Shown here in pieces: positions 1 to 9,337 of a stretch of 64,000 nucleotides of DNA (its first letter is position 1; the number at the start of each line of letters is the position of its first letter). The position numbers were made by a program, and so were the translations under genes. The notes under the pieces are model-generated. The model searched no databases and was not told the origin of the DNA. It was given only the letters and a program-made list of their open reading frames with translations. Source of the DNA: VAZQ01 sp040510815 (lineage in GTDB: Bacteria > Pseudomonadota > Alphaproteobacteria > Rhizobiales > Xanthobacteraceae); the NCBI GenBank assembly GCA_040510815.1, contig JBEVIH010000031.1:43361-107360 (forward strand), in the 5' to 3' direction.

Positions 1-473
1 TTGCCGGCTGTCCCGGTCTTGCGCGCCAGCGCGCCGTCCGGATTGCAGGTGATCGCAAGGTGATGGATGTCGCCGACGAACCGGTCGGCGAGATCGAGCG
101 CGGCGACGCTTTCCGGGCTGTCGCCCGATCGGCCGAACGACACCAGCAGTGTCGGCGTGTCTGCCTCGAAATAGAGACTTGGCGCGGACACCAGATCGGT
201 GGTGGCGATCGCCTCGACCCGGCACGGCAGCCGGGCGGCCAGATAGGGCGCTAGGCATTCGCCGATGAAGGCGGACGTGCCGGCGCCGGTCAGAACCACG
301 CGCGCCGCGGCGCGCTCCAGCAACGGGCGCAGGAAGCTCTCCAGCGCGGCCTTGCGGGCGACGAGCGCCGCGTGGGTCTTGCGCAGCATCACCGGCTGCT
401 GCGCGATCTCGCGCGCGGTCCAGAGCGCGCCGAGCGCCTGCAGCTCACCTTCGTCGCGGCCGAGCTTAGCCAT
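1..473 (-). CDS. agaS: AgaS-type SIS-domain sugar isomerase (3' end cut by the window edge)
   Basis: The 157 visible codons give the N-terminal SIS fold of AgaS-like tagatose-6-phosphate ketose/aldose isomerases (or galactosamine-6-phosphate deaminase/isomerases). Visible are the helical leader (LWTAREIAQQP), the phosphosugar loop VVLTGAGTSAFIG and the second SIS strand LLVSFGRSGDSPES. The start codon at 473 overlaps the stop of the upstream GatZ/KbaZ-type gene by 8 bases, which indicates translational coupling. The family acts in the cytoplasm on phosphorylated galactosamine or tagatose derivatives, in keeping with the neighbouring GH36 and GatZ genes. The exact substrate cannot be told from the fragment. 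The gene runs off the left edge, so its second half is unseen. Confidence 0.85.
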   Translation of the reverse strand, partial: MAKLGRDEGELQALGALWTAREIAQQPVMLRKTHAALVARKAALESFLRPLLERAAARVVLTGAGTSAFIGECLAPYLAARLPCRVEAIATTDLVSAPSLYFEADTPTLLVSFGRSGDSPESVAALDLADRFVGDIHHLAITCNPDGALARKTGTAG

Positions 474-1764
474 GACACTTCTCTTTCGCGGGCGACACCG
501 CCGCATGATAGTCGTCGAGCACCGTCCACACATGCGCCATTGCCAGCTCGGCCGGGCTGCCGCCGATGCGCCCGTCCTGCAGCGCGGCATGGGCGAGCGG
601 CAGATATTGGCTGATCAAGGCTGGCGGCGGCGGGTTACGGGTGAGGTTGCGGAACATCGTCTCCTGTGCGCGGGCAATCTCCGAGTCGGGCCAGTAATAA
701 CGTATCCGGTCGCTGAGGCTGTATTGCAGGTCATGGTCCAGCGCGGCGCCGCGCGCATGATAGTATTTGGCCCAGTGCCGTGGCTCGGCCTTCATGCGCG
801 CGATCGCGATATTGCGGAAGCCGGACACCGAACCGGGCTCGATCCATTCGCGTTCGATCGCGTCCAGCGCCCACAGCGCCTCGCGCAGCGCGAAGGTCAC
901 GCCGGGGCCGACCTTGAGGATCGCGAAATGATCCCGCACCAGCGCCTTGAGCGCGGACGCTGTTTGATAGTCGGTCGAATGGGCCTCGAAGACCAGGCCG
1001 TCGCAGCCCTCGATCATCCGGTTGAGCGCCCGCGCCTTCTCGGGCGCATAGCTGACCACCTTGCGATGATCGAATTCGACGCCCGGCTGGACGACGGCGG
1101 CAATCACGCGCGGCCAGGCGTCGGCGAGGCCGGCCGCGGTGAAGGTCGCGCGATGGGTGTCGATCGTCGTGCGCGCCGCCTCAGGCGTGGTGATGGCGAG
1201 CGTGTCCAGCGCTTCCGCGGCGCCGCCGGGAACCGGTACCTCGGTGCCGATGACATAGACCGGCGGCTCTCCTCCCGCGCGCGCATGGGTCCGCTCGGCG
1301 ACCGCGCAGAGGCGCGCCGCGCGCCGCGCGATCGTCTCGTCGGACAGCGGCGCTCGATCGTCCGCGCACGACATCGAGCAGTCGAGATGGATCTTGCGGA
1401 AGCTGGCGCGGACGTAGTCCTCGATCATCACGTCGGCCCGCGCCATCGCCTGCTCGGCCGGCAGCGCCTGCCAGGCATTGGGACCGAGATGGTCCCCACC
1501 GAGCAGGATGCGATCGCGAGCCAGGCCGACGCGATCGGCAATGCGATATACAGAGTCACGGAAGTCGGCCGGCGTCATGCCGGTATAGCCGCCGTCCTGG
1601 TTGACCTGGTTCGAGGTCGCTTCGATCAGCGCGAACGGTGCGCCCGTCTGCCGGGCATGGAGGAACGTCGCCTCGATCGCCAACGGATGCGCGGAGCATA
1701 CCGAAAACAGCCCGCACGGCTCGCCTGCCTTGTGACGCGCGATCAGGTCGAGAATGGCCTTCAT
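466..1764 (-). CDS. kbaZ: D-tagatose-bisphosphate aldolase GatZ/KbaZ-family subunit
   Basis: This 432-residue protein has the full length and sequence style of the GatZ/KbaZ family. It begins MKAILDLIARHKAGEP, followed by GLFSVCSAHPLAIEA, the ATSNQVNQDGGYTGM segment and LGGDHLGPNAW. In enterobacteria GatZ/KbaZ is the non-catalytic partner that activates the class II tagatose-1,6-bisphosphate aldolase GatY/KbaY; other family members act as sugar epimerases. No GatY/KbaY partner is visible here, so an independent epimerase or isomerase role is possible. The start at 1764 is preferred over an upstream in-frame ATG at 1812 because the family begins at MKAIL. The stop overlaps the start of the downstream SIS gene by 8 bases. 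It sits 70 bases after the DMT permease gene, probably in one operon. Confidence 0.85.
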   Translation of the reverse strand: MKAILDLIARHKAGEPCGLFSVCSAHPLAIEATFLHARQTGAPFALIEATSNQVNQDGGYTGMTPADFRDSVYRIADRVGLARDRILLGGDHLGPNAWQALPAEQAMARADVMIEDYVRASFRKIHLDCSMSCADDRAPLSDETIARRAARLCAVAERTHARAGGEPPVYVIGTEVPVPGGAAEALDTLAITTPEAARTTIDTHRATFTAAGLADAWPRVIAAVVQPGVEFDHRKVVSYAPEKARALNRMIEGCDGLVFEAHSTDYQTASALKALVRDHFAILKVGPGVTFALREALWALDAIEREWIEPGSVSGFRNIAIARMKAEPRHWAKYYHARGAALDHDLQYSLSDRIRYYWPDSEIARAQETMFRNLTRNPPPPALISQYLPLAHAALQDGRIGGSPAELAMAHVWTVLDDYHAAVSPAKEKCHG

Positions 1765-1834
1765 TGAAACTCTTCTTCGGATTTCGCCCGGCGCCACAGG
1801 CGCGGCAATCACCCTGTTTTGAGTATCATGCGTC

Positions 1835-2797
1835 TCAGGACGTGGTCGGCTTCGTTGTCGTGTCGACCGTCGCTCCCTCCTCCGGCGTCAGCGCCAGCAA
1901 GAGCGCGGCGATGCACGCCAGCACCAGGCCGACGAGCTTGAGCCGTCCCGGCAGCGTACCGATCGCGATGAGCGAGATCACCGCCGTCATCAGCGGCGCG
2001 CCCGCATTGGTGAGTGGCGACACGATGATCGCCTGGCCGTAGCGGAAGGCGTAGACGATGGTGAGCGCGCCGATCGCGTTCAGCAGCTGGATCCCCGCCG
2101 CCAGATAGGGGCCGTCGGCGCCCCAGTTCACCGGCTTGGTGAAGTCGGTCATCGTCCACGCGATCGGAGCCAGCAACAGCCCCGTCGCCGTCATGTAGAA
2201 GAAGATGCTCTCCGCGCTCATCGTGCGGTTCGCGAGCCGCATGAAGTAGGCCTGCACGCCCCAGGCCCCCATGACGATGAGCGAGAGCAGGAACCAGCCC
2301 CGCCCCTGGCTCGCGACCAGGCGCTCGCCTTCGGCAAGCTCCGGCGGGGAGAAATCGAACAACGGCAGCGCCGCGAGCGCGAGCAGGATGCCGGCCGCGC
2401 CCACGATGTTCGTGCGCTCGCCGAGCAGGAGAAAGGACATGGCGATGGTCACGACCGGCGACAGCGAGATCAGCGGAAAGATCAGATAGGGCGGACCCGT
2501 GGTCACCGCATGGAACAGCAGCATCTGGCCGCCGGCGCCGGTGAGCCCGATGATCACGCCATAGGCCACCGATCGCGGATCGCGATCGAGCCGCCAGCCG
2601 GCGCGCGCGAGCGCATAGAGCGCCGGCGGGATCATCGTCAGCGACCAGACGCAATAGACCAGCGTCTCTGGAAAGCCGCGCTCCGCCGAGATCCCGGTGA
2701 ACGCGCCCCACACGCCCCACAGGATCGTGGTTGCGAAGGCATAGAGCAGCCATGCCTTCGGCCGCGTCGCCTGGTGCAGGGCCACGTCCGACACCAT
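1835..2797 (-). CDS. DMT/EamA-family membrane transporter
   Basis: This 320-residue protein shows about ten hydrophobic helices and two EamA-like halves, beginning WLLYAFATTILWGVWGAFTG. The first half includes YLIFPLISLSPVVTIAMSFL and the second ends with FRYGQAIIVSPLTNAG and LVLACIAALLLAL. Such permeases exchange small metabolites across the inner membrane. Its ATG shares one base with the stop of the upstream alpha-galactosidase-like gene (TGATG), so translation is coupled. In this context it probably imports or exports the sugar or sugar derivative handled by the operon; the sequence does not show the substrate. A longer reading frame upstream overlaps the GH36 gene and is not used. Confidence 0.85.
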   Translation of the reverse strand: MVSDVALHQATRPKAWLLYAFATTILWGVWGAFTGISAERGFPETLVYCVWSLTMIPPALYALARAGWRLDRDPRSVAYGVIIGLTGAGGQMLLFHAVTTGPPYLIFPLISLSPVVTIAMSFLLLGERTNIVGAAGILLALAALPLFDFSPPELAEGERLVASQGRGWFLLSLIVMGAWGVQAYFMRLANRTMSAESIFFYMTATGLLLAPIAWTMTDFTKPVNWGADGPYLAAGIQLLNAIGALTIVYAFRYGQAIIVSPLTNAGAPLMTAVISLIAIGTLPGRLKLVGLVLACIAALLLALTPEEGATVDTTTKPTTS

Positions 2798-4896
2798 CAC
2801 GCCCCATCGAGCGGCGTTGCCTCGAGCAGAAGGAAGCGCTCGAACGCGACGGACAGCCGATTGGCCGTGGCCGATGCAACGCCGATCGTCCTGCCGGTGA
2901 AGCTGTCGGCTACGGTGTAGCGGCCCTCGCCGAGCCCGCGCAGCTCGACCGGGCCTTCCCAGCGATCGGCGTAGAACGCGTAGTAGCACCGGCCGTCCTT
3001 CGCAATGGCATGGGCTTCGGGTTTGTCGAAGCCGATATCGTAGAGCTCACCGCGATAGCGCCCCTCGGGAAGCCGCTTCTCGTTATAGAGCGCGATCCAT
3101 TTGCGCCATTCCGCCTCTCGTGCCGGCGTCAGCAGGAAGCTGTTCTTCGGCTTTGGATCGCGCGGCCAGGTGAATTTGGTGGAAACAATCGCGCCGATCC
3201 CGACCGCGGAGGCGAAATCATTCGCCTTGTCGCTCAGCTCCACATGGTCGCCGGCATAGGCCGCCGAGGGCCCCATCAGCGCCTTGATCGTCTTGCCCTT
3301 GTGGCGGACCTGCCACGACGACTCCGGATCGGAGGCGACCGGCTGGTTCATGTACGGCATGTTGTGAAAGGCTTGCGCCGTGCCGCAAGGGCAGAGTTCG
3401 ACCACCGCGTCCGGATCGATCGCGATCGCCTCCGCGTAGATCGCCCTCCAGAAGTCTTGCAGCTTTTCGACCGACTCCTCGGGCCGCGTGTGCCTGTGCG
3501 CCGGATTGTGGCAGGGCGCGACGCCGTTGAGGTGCTGGCCGTCGAGCTTGAGCCCGGCATAGCCCCATTCGCCGATGACCTTGCGCACCAGCGCCTTGCC
3601 CCGTTCCACCGTCTCCGGATAGGCCGGGCACAAATAATAGCTGTCCCACCAGGTCACGTTCTGCACCGCGCCGTCCTTGTCCAGCAGCAGCAGGTCGGCA
3701 TGGTCGCGTATGAGATCGCTTGCCGGATGCGCGGCCAGCGGCGCGATCCAGAGCTTGGGTTTGAGGCCCGCGTCCTTGATCGCCTTGACGAGCGCAAGCA
3801 TGTCGGCGTCGCCGCGCGGAAACTTTTTCGGGTCGGGCTGCCAGTCGCCCACCGCCCTCTGCCAGCCGTCGTCGAGCCCGGCCCAGCCGAGCCCGAGCTC
3901 CCTCGCCTTGGGCAGCGTCGCCACCACCAGGTCGACGGTGAAATCGCGCTCGTAGCCCCAGGCGCACCAGATCGGCGCATAGGCGGCGGCCGGCACCTTG
4001 GCCTGCGCCATCCCGCGCTCGGCGAGCAGCCTGCGATAGGCGTCGAGCGTCGCGAAATAGTCGCCGCGATGAACGGCCACGAAAGTCTCGAAGGTCGAAA
4101 AGCCCTCCCCCGGCGCGAGCGTCAGCGTCCGGTCGCATTCGACCGCGAGGCGCGCACCGGCCTCCGTCATCGTGAGCGGCAGCGCAACGAGCTTCGGCAC
4201 CGTTTCGACATGGCCGGCCGCCAGCCCGTAGTCGCGCCGCCAGACGTCGACCACCGGCGTGCCGCCGCCGTAATCGGACGCATTCATGCCCATGAAGTTG
4301 CGCTGATCGAAGCCGCCGCGCACCGGCTGCACCCAGTCCCGGCGATCCTCGTGCGATGCGCCCGAGAACGACCAATAGTCGAGCGCGCCATCCGCCGCCG
4401 GCTTGAGGACATGCGCGCCGTTGACCCAGCCTTCGATCCTCACCGGCGCTGTGCCGACGTTGCGATAGGCGGCGCGCAGCAGCGCAAAGCCCGGGAAGCG
4501 ATCGTAGAGGACAATGGCGACCTCTTTCTCGATCCCTTCGCCGGCAAGCCCGCGCAGCACATGCCGCGTGCCGCGGCCGTGCGCGTCGTCCACGGGCTCG
4601 CTGCGCCGGTCGAGGAAGGGGAAATGCTCGATGCGCTTGCCGTCCGCGAGCCGCAGCGTCTCGCTGGACTCGAACTCGGTGAGCGGCTCGATCCCGCCGC
4701 CCTGCCGCGCGATCACGCGGCTGCGCAGGCCTGAATCGAACTCGAGACTTATCGCCGCATCGCCCACCTGCGCCGGCGGCTCGGCCGCCGCTGCCAAGCC
4801 CGCGCCGAGGCGGCTCAGCCCGACGCCCGCAACTGATCCGGCCAGCAGCTTGAGGATGGTGCGCCTGCGGGCGGCTGGCGCGATGCCTTTGGGCAT
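2797..4896 (-). CDS. Tat-exported GH36-like alpha-galactosidase
   Basis: This 699-residue protein resembles GH36 alpha-galactosidases. The N-terminus (AARRRTILKLLAGSVAG then an Ala-rich stretch ending AAAAEP) looks like a signal peptide with a twin-arginine-like start, implying export. A beta-rich N-terminal domain precedes the TIM barrel. Barrel landmarks are WAGLDDGWQ near residue 342, YAGLKLDGQH with the presumed nucleophile Asp near 452, and PVASDPESSW with the presumed acid/base Asp near 523. A C-terminal beta domain closes the protein. The family releases terminal alpha-galactose from oligosaccharides or polysaccharides. The ATG at 4896 is chosen because the signal peptide follows it directly; an in-frame ATG lies 60 bases upstream. 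It is first in an operon with the DMT permease, GatZ/KbaZ and AgaS genes, suggesting a route from galactosides to triose phosphates. Confidence 0.85.
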   Translation of the reverse strand: MPKGIAPAARRRTILKLLAGSVAGVGLSRLGAGLAAAAEPPAQVGDAAISLEFDSGLRSRVIARQGGGIEPLTEFESSETLRLADGKRIEHFPFLDRRSEPVDDAHGRGTRHVLRGLAGEGIEKEVAIVLYDRFPGFALLRAAYRNVGTAPVRIEGWVNGAHVLKPAADGALDYWSFSGASHEDRRDWVQPVRGGFDQRNFMGMNASDYGGGTPVVDVWRRDYGLAAGHVETVPKLVALPLTMTEAGARLAVECDRTLTLAPGEGFSTFETFVAVHRGDYFATLDAYRRLLAERGMAQAKVPAAAYAPIWCAWGYERDFTVDLVVATLPKARELGLGWAGLDDGWQRAVGDWQPDPKKFPRGDADMLALVKAIKDAGLKPKLWIAPLAAHPASDLIRDHADLLLLDKDGAVQNVTWWDSYYLCPAYPETVERGKALVRKVIGEWGYAGLKLDGQHLNGVAPCHNPAHRHTRPEESVEKLQDFWRAIYAEAIAIDPDAVVELCPCGTAQAFHNMPYMNQPVASDPESSWQVRHKGKTIKALMGPSAAYAGDHVELSDKANDFASAVGIGAIVSTKFTWPRDPKPKNSFLLTPAREAEWRKWIALYNEKRLPEGRYRGELYDIGFDKPEAHAIAKDGRCYYAFYADRWEGPVELRGLGEGRYTVADSFTGRTIGVASATANRLSVAFERFLLLEATPLDGA

Positions 4897-5103
4897 TGTC
4901 GCTACTCTATCTGGCGCGCCATGGACAGGCGCCTTCGAATCCTCGGCTCGGGCCATATATGCTCGCAGATTCCGCTGGCATCAAGGCGGGCAACATTGAT
5001 CACAAGGCCGAAGGACCTCTGGCTGCCCCGCCCGGTCCCCGTGCCCTGCTCGCATCAGGACCTGTGCTACACTCTGGACGAAAGGACATGGCGGACCGAG
5101 GTG

Positions 5104-6867
5104 ATGGCGTCGGATTCTCGATTGTTTGACCGCTACATTCGCACGCGGCCCGCAAGCCGACTGCAACTCGTCGCTCTGGTCCTGCTTTCGCTGGCCGCTT
5201 CGACCTTCGTGCAGGCCCGGCAAGGGCCGAGCATCCCGTCGCTCTATTCGGACCGTGAGCCCTTCGTGGCGGCGATTGAAAAAGAGCGGCCCAAGCAAAA
5301 ATCCGACGTCAAGTTGACGGGCATCACCGTGCCGCACCACCTGTTGGCGGCGGATCTCATCGCCCGCGGCTTCTGGGCTGCGTCGGCCGGCTCGTACGAT
5401 CGCATCATCCTGGTGTCCCCGGATCACTTCAACCGCAGCCGCCGGCCGCTCGCCACCACCCGGCAGGACATCGAGACGCCGTTCGGCCTCGTTCGCAATG
5501 ACGACGCGGCGACCGGCCGGCTGTTGTCCAACGACGCGCTGTTCGACGAGAGCGATCTGTTCAAGCAGGAACACGGCATCGCGGCCGTGCTGCCGTTCGC
5601 CAAGTATTTCTTCCCGGATGCACGCATCGTCCCGATCGTCGTGTCCTATGGCTCCACCCGCGCGGACTGGGACGCGGCGGTCGCAATGCTCGAAGCATTT
5701 GTCGAGCCCGGCACGCTGATCGTCCAGTCGACCGACTATTCGCACTACCTGACGCAGCAGCTTGCGGTCCGGCGCGACCAGGAAACGCTCAACGTCATCG
5801 CGGCAAACGACGTAGACATCGTCGCGCGGTCGCGGCAGCCCGACCACATGGACTCGAAGGGCTCCCAGTACATCCAGATGCGGCTGCAGGAGGTAAAAAA
5901 GGCGCGCGCAACTGTGATCGCCAGCCGCAGCTCAGCCGAGTACAGCTCGATCGGGTCGGCGACCACCAGCTACATCGTGACCGTCTATTCGAGCGAGATC
6001 GAGGACGGCTCCAAGCTGCAATACGACGACCAGGAGATCGTCTATTTCGGCGGCGATACCTTCATCGGCCGATGGTTCACCCGGCCGCTCGCCGATCCGG
6101 AGATCGCGCGCCAGGTCGTGGCGAAGGTGCGCGCCGTCACCGCGGGAGCGCCGTTGATCGTCAACCTGGAAGGGCTGCTGCTCGACGACCCGCCTTACGG
6201 CGTGGCTCCCGATCTGCACATGATGCACGCCAGCCTTACGGTGCCGATCCTCAAGGCGCTCAACGTGCGGGCGGCGGGTCTTGCCAACAATCACAGTCAC
6301 GACCTCGGGCCGGCTGGTTTGCGCGAAAGCGTGGCGATCCTGAAACGGGCGGGGATCACGCCGCTGCAACACATGCAAGCCGTCGATCTCGGCCGCTTCG
6401 GTCTCATCGCGATCAATTTCATCGGGTCACGCGACCACCGAGGCTATCCGGTGGTCAAAAGCCCGGCCGATCTGCAGTCGCTGTGCCGCATGAAGGCGCG
6501 TTCGCCGCTGATCGCGCTGGTGCATTGGGGCGAGGAGTATCACCGCGTCGCGCAAGCCGCCAACTACACCGCCGCGCAAGCGCTGCACACATGCGGCGTC
6601 AACGCCATCATCGGCGCGCACAGCCATCATGCCGCCCAGCGGGTCGAAGCGATGCAGGGCGGCGAGTTTGCGATGGTGTTCTCGCTGGGCAACCTGCTGT
6701 TCGATCAGCGCGGCGAGCGGGTCTCGAGCGCGCTGGTGGAGCTGCGGCTGTTCAAGCAAGGCACGTTCGCCACCCGGCTCGTGCCGCTGCCGAATCTATT
6801 CGAGCTTGCCACCGGCGAGATGGCCCGCAAGGCGAGCGGAGAACAGCCCGCAGCTAGCGCTCGCTAG
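5104..6867 (+). CDS. Exported fusion of a MEMO1-family domain and a CapA-type metallophosphatase-like domain
   Basis: The 587-residue product begins with a signal anchor (LQLVALVLLSLAASTFVQA), so both domains should lie outside the inner membrane. Residues about 60-300 match the MEMO1/AmmeMemoRadiSam B family: GITVPHHLLAADLIARGFW, IILVSPDHFN, ETPFGLV, EHGIAAVLPF and STDYSHYLT carry the conserved His/Asp positions. Residues about 335-560 match the CapA/PgsA poly-gamma-glutamate capsule family: YFGGDTFIGR, IVNLEG, GLANNHSHDLG, LVHWGEEY, IIGAHSHHA and SLGNLLFDQ, a metallophosphatase-like set of ligands. The biochemical role of MEMO in bacteria is unsettled. CapA proteins are linked to capsule polymers. 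ATG 5104 is preferred for its signal peptide; GTG 5101 is possible. The gene stands alone, convergent with the MORN/PAN gene. Confidence 0.8.
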   Translation: MASDSRLFDRYIRTRPASRLQLVALVLLSLAASTFVQARQGPSIPSLYSDREPFVAAIEKERPKQKSDVKLTGITVPHHLLAADLIARGFWAASAGSYDRIILVSPDHFNRSRRPLATTRQDIETPFGLVRNDDAATGRLLSNDALFDESDLFKQEHGIAAVLPFAKYFFPDARIVPIVVSYGSTRADWDAAVAMLEAFVEPGTLIVQSTDYSHYLTQQLAVRRDQETLNVIAANDVDIVARSRQPDHMDSKGSQYIQMRLQEVKKARATVIASRSSAEYSSIGSATTSYIVTVYSSEIEDGSKLQYDDQEIVYFGGDTFIGRWFTRPLADPEIARQVVAKVRAVTAGAPLIVNLEGLLLDDPPYGVAPDLHMMHASLTVPILKALNVRAAGLANNHSHDLGPAGLRESVAILKRAGITPLQHMQAVDLGRFGLIAINFIGSRDHRGYPVVKSPADLQSLCRMKARSPLIALVHWGEEYHRVAQAANYTAAQALHTCGVNAIIGAHSHHAAQRVEAMQGGEFAMVFSLGNLLFDQRGERVSSALVELRLFKQGTFATRLVPLPNLFELATGEMARKASGEQPAASAR

Positions 6868-6930
6868 CCTATGTTCGGCTGCTTTGCGCACGTAATATTC
6901 GCGAGCGCCGCCAAATTCGACGACCAACCG

Positions 6931-9267
6931 CTATCTGAGCGGCTGGCGCTTGATGCCGCTGTCGGTGTCGGGGTTCGCCTTGTATGGCTCCACCTGGTCG
7001 AACAGCGAGCAGTTCTGCTCTCTGCGCTTGAACGTGAATGCGACACAGGCATCTTCCGCCGCGCAGCGCGCATTGCATTCCTCCAGCGTTGTCTGCTGGG
7101 CGATCAGGTACCCGAAGCCGGAAAACGCCTGGTCGCGATAGCCTTCGATGATCTTTGGGACGCTGGCGCTGCTCGGCAGCGGCGTTCCCTTCTTCAGCCC
7201 GAACACATATTGAGGATCGAGCCGCGTCTCCTTCGCCGAGCTCTTCAGGAAACATGTTTGCCGCCAATTGTCGTAGGTATAGCCACGACAGCGGGGCTCG
7301 GCCCCGCAGGCCTCCTGGCACTCGAACGAATATTTTTTCTGCGACTGCCCCAGGTCGTCGCCCACCAGATAGTAATTCGAGCGCAAGTCCTCATCGCCCT
7401 GCGGGCCCTGCCTGTCGAAGCTCGAGAGAGCGAACCATCGCGGCCGGTAATAGAGAAGATTGATCGGCCGCGACTTGATTTCGCGCCCATCCGCCAACTG
7501 GATCACGACGCTGAGGTCGTGCGAGGACGACTTCGCGGCCTCGACCGGCAGGACCAAGCGAGCGGTTTGACCCGCGGCGACCGTGGTCTGGTAGGAGATC
7601 GCGATGCGATAGTCCTTGGCGTCGAGCCGCAGCTGTTGCGTCTTCCGGGTGATGATCTCGCGCTGCCCGCCTTCGCCCTGCTCCACTTCCTGCTTGAGCG
7701 CACCGACCATCAATTTGATGTTGAATGGCGATGAGGCCTGTTTCGCTGCCCCCGACGCGTCCTCCCAGACGTATTCGAGGTCGCCGGAGACGCCGACCAT
7801 GATGCGATTCTCATCCAGGGACAGGAGCGGACCCAGGGAGCCGAAAGCGCCCGTCGCCACGACTTCGCGCAGGCAGGCCGCCCGCTGCTTGCTTCGGCAC
7901 GGAAAGCCCTCGCTGCTGTTGCGCTTGAGCACGCTCAGGTTGACGCCGGCGGCCTCCAGGTCGCTCTCGAAGTTGACCTTCACGCTGCGCTCAATCGCGC
8001 CGACCGTGTTGGTCCGTCGCGGCGCGGCGCCTGCGGGCGACCTCGGATTGACGAACTTCAATTGCAGCTTGGCGTCCTTGGCGGCCGACCAGCCGAAGTT
8101 CTCGACGAAATAGTAGGGCCGATAGTGTCCCTCATCGAAACTGGATTCCCCGAAAGCGCTGTCCTGCGACATCTGAATGGCGGGTTGCAGGTCGGTTACG
8201 CTGGAATCGACCTGCAGGTAGACGCCCGCGATCTGAGCTGGCCGCGGCGATCGGTTCTGCACCTCGATCATGAAATTGAGCGGGACGAACTGTCCCCTGA
8301 CCAGGGAAAGCACGCCGTAATTGTCGTAATTCTTGCCCTCCTCCTCTCTTTGCGTGAGCTGGATCTCGCCGCGCCCCTTCCACATGCTCATCAGGCGCCG
8401 GTTATCCGGCCGGATCAGCAGCCCGTTGGCTGCATTAGAGACGGCGTACCAGAGATCGCCCTTCTGCAGGTCGGAGCCGGCTTCGTTGCGTGACGAGACC
8501 GGCAGCCGCTTGTCCAGCGTGATCGCGATGCGGATATCGTCGGAGCCGCCGGGCACGCGGGTGCCCGGGGCTTGCGCCAGACGGATGAGACGCGAGCTTT
8601 CGCTTTCCTTGCCGGCGCTCCACAGCGACGTGTACTTGTAGCCGCTCGGCAATGTCGTCGTTCCGCGCCCGTGCCGCCGGCCGTCGACGAACGGGCCCTC
8701 GTAGATCTCGCCGGTCACGTCGATCAGGCGGCCGGGCCCATTGGCCTTGCCCGAGCGGAACTGACCCACGTATTCGTCACCGCTCGGCAGCGTCAGCGTG
8801 CCGTGGCCGTCCATGCGGCCGGCCTTCCACTCGCCGTCGTAATAGAGACCGGAGCGGGCGAGGTAGATGCCCCGTCCCTCGATCCGCCCCTCGCGCACGG
8901 TGCCGCGATACTCGGCGAACACCGACGACGGGTCATAGGCGGGCTTGCCCTTGATGCGCCAGATAAGGTGCCCGCTGCCGTTGATCCGGCCCGGTCTCTC
9001 GTCGGAGGGCCGATCCGGCGTCCAGATGAAATCCAGATCGCGCGAGGGCTCGGCGTCCCAGACCGTGTACATGCGCCGCGACAGCGTGCGCGTCGCTGGA
9101 TCGAACACCTGCTGGATCTTGGTGCGCCACGCGCCCGGCTCGACCGACGCGGCGCCTGCGAGCTCGGGATCGCCGATGCCGTCATTTTGTTCTGCCGCGA
9201 GCGCGGCGGTCATCGTGGTCGCGAGCGCAAGGAGGCAAACCGAAGTCAGCCTGCTGAAGTCGTTCAT
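6931..9267 (-). CDS. Secreted MORN-repeat protein with two C-terminal PAN/Apple-like domains
   Basis: The 778-residue product starts with a signal peptide (LTSVCLLALATTMTAALAAEQ). Residues about 120-220 hold three to four MORN repeats of the form YYDGEWKAGRMDGHGTLTLP, EYVGQFRSGKANGPGRL and IYEGPFVDGRRHGRG. A long middle region of mixed strands is unrecognised. Two Cys-rich PAN/Apple-like modules close the protein: CQEACGAEPRCRGYTYD near residue 655 and CNARCAAEDACVAFTF near 735, typical of carbohydrate or protein adhesion. The ATG at 9267 follows a clear AGGGGAG ribosome site. It lies 70 bases downstream of the TIR-STAND-WD40 gene on the same strand and is probably co-transcribed. A role together with that sensor is possible but unproven; domains are clear, function is not. 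Confidence 0.8.
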   Translation of the reverse strand: MNDFSRLTSVCLLALATTMTAALAAEQNDGIGDPELAGAASVEPGAWRTKIQQVFDPATRTLSRRMYTVWDAEPSRDLDFIWTPDRPSDERPGRINGSGHLIWRIKGKPAYDPSSVFAEYRGTVREGRIEGRGIYLARSGLYYDGEWKAGRMDGHGTLTLPSGDEYVGQFRSGKANGPGRLIDVTGEIYEGPFVDGRRHGRGTTTLPSGYKYTSLWSAGKESESSRLIRLAQAPGTRVPGGSDDIRIAITLDKRLPVSSRNEAGSDLQKGDLWYAVSNAANGLLIRPDNRRLMSMWKGRGEIQLTQREEEGKNYDNYGVLSLVRGQFVPLNFMIEVQNRSPRPAQIAGVYLQVDSSVTDLQPAIQMSQDSAFGESSFDEGHYRPYYFVENFGWSAAKDAKLQLKFVNPRSPAGAAPRRTNTVGAIERSVKVNFESDLEAAGVNLSVLKRNSSEGFPCRSKQRAACLREVVATGAFGSLGPLLSLDENRIMVGVSGDLEYVWEDASGAAKQASSPFNIKLMVGALKQEVEQGEGGQREIITRKTQQLRLDAKDYRIAISYQTTVAAGQTARLVLPVEAAKSSSHDLSVVIQLADGREIKSRPINLLYYRPRWFALSSFDRQGPQGDEDLRSNYYLVGDDLGQSQKKYSFECQEACGAEPRCRGYTYDNWRQTCFLKSSAKETRLDPQYVFGLKKGTPLPSSASVPKIIEGYRDQAFSGFGYLIAQQTTLEECNARCAAEDACVAFTFKRREQNCSLFDQVEPYKANPDTDSGIKRQPLR

Positions 9268-9337
9268 TGCCAGCTCCCCTGCGGTCGCACGCCGGGTGGC
9301 GCAACCCATCTCTTCGCTCGGAATGCAATTTCTAGCG

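Noticed and set aside
2731..4734. A 667-codon plus-strand frame
   Set aside because: It is antisense to the GH36 gene and shows only low-complexity Arg/Ala-rich sequence.
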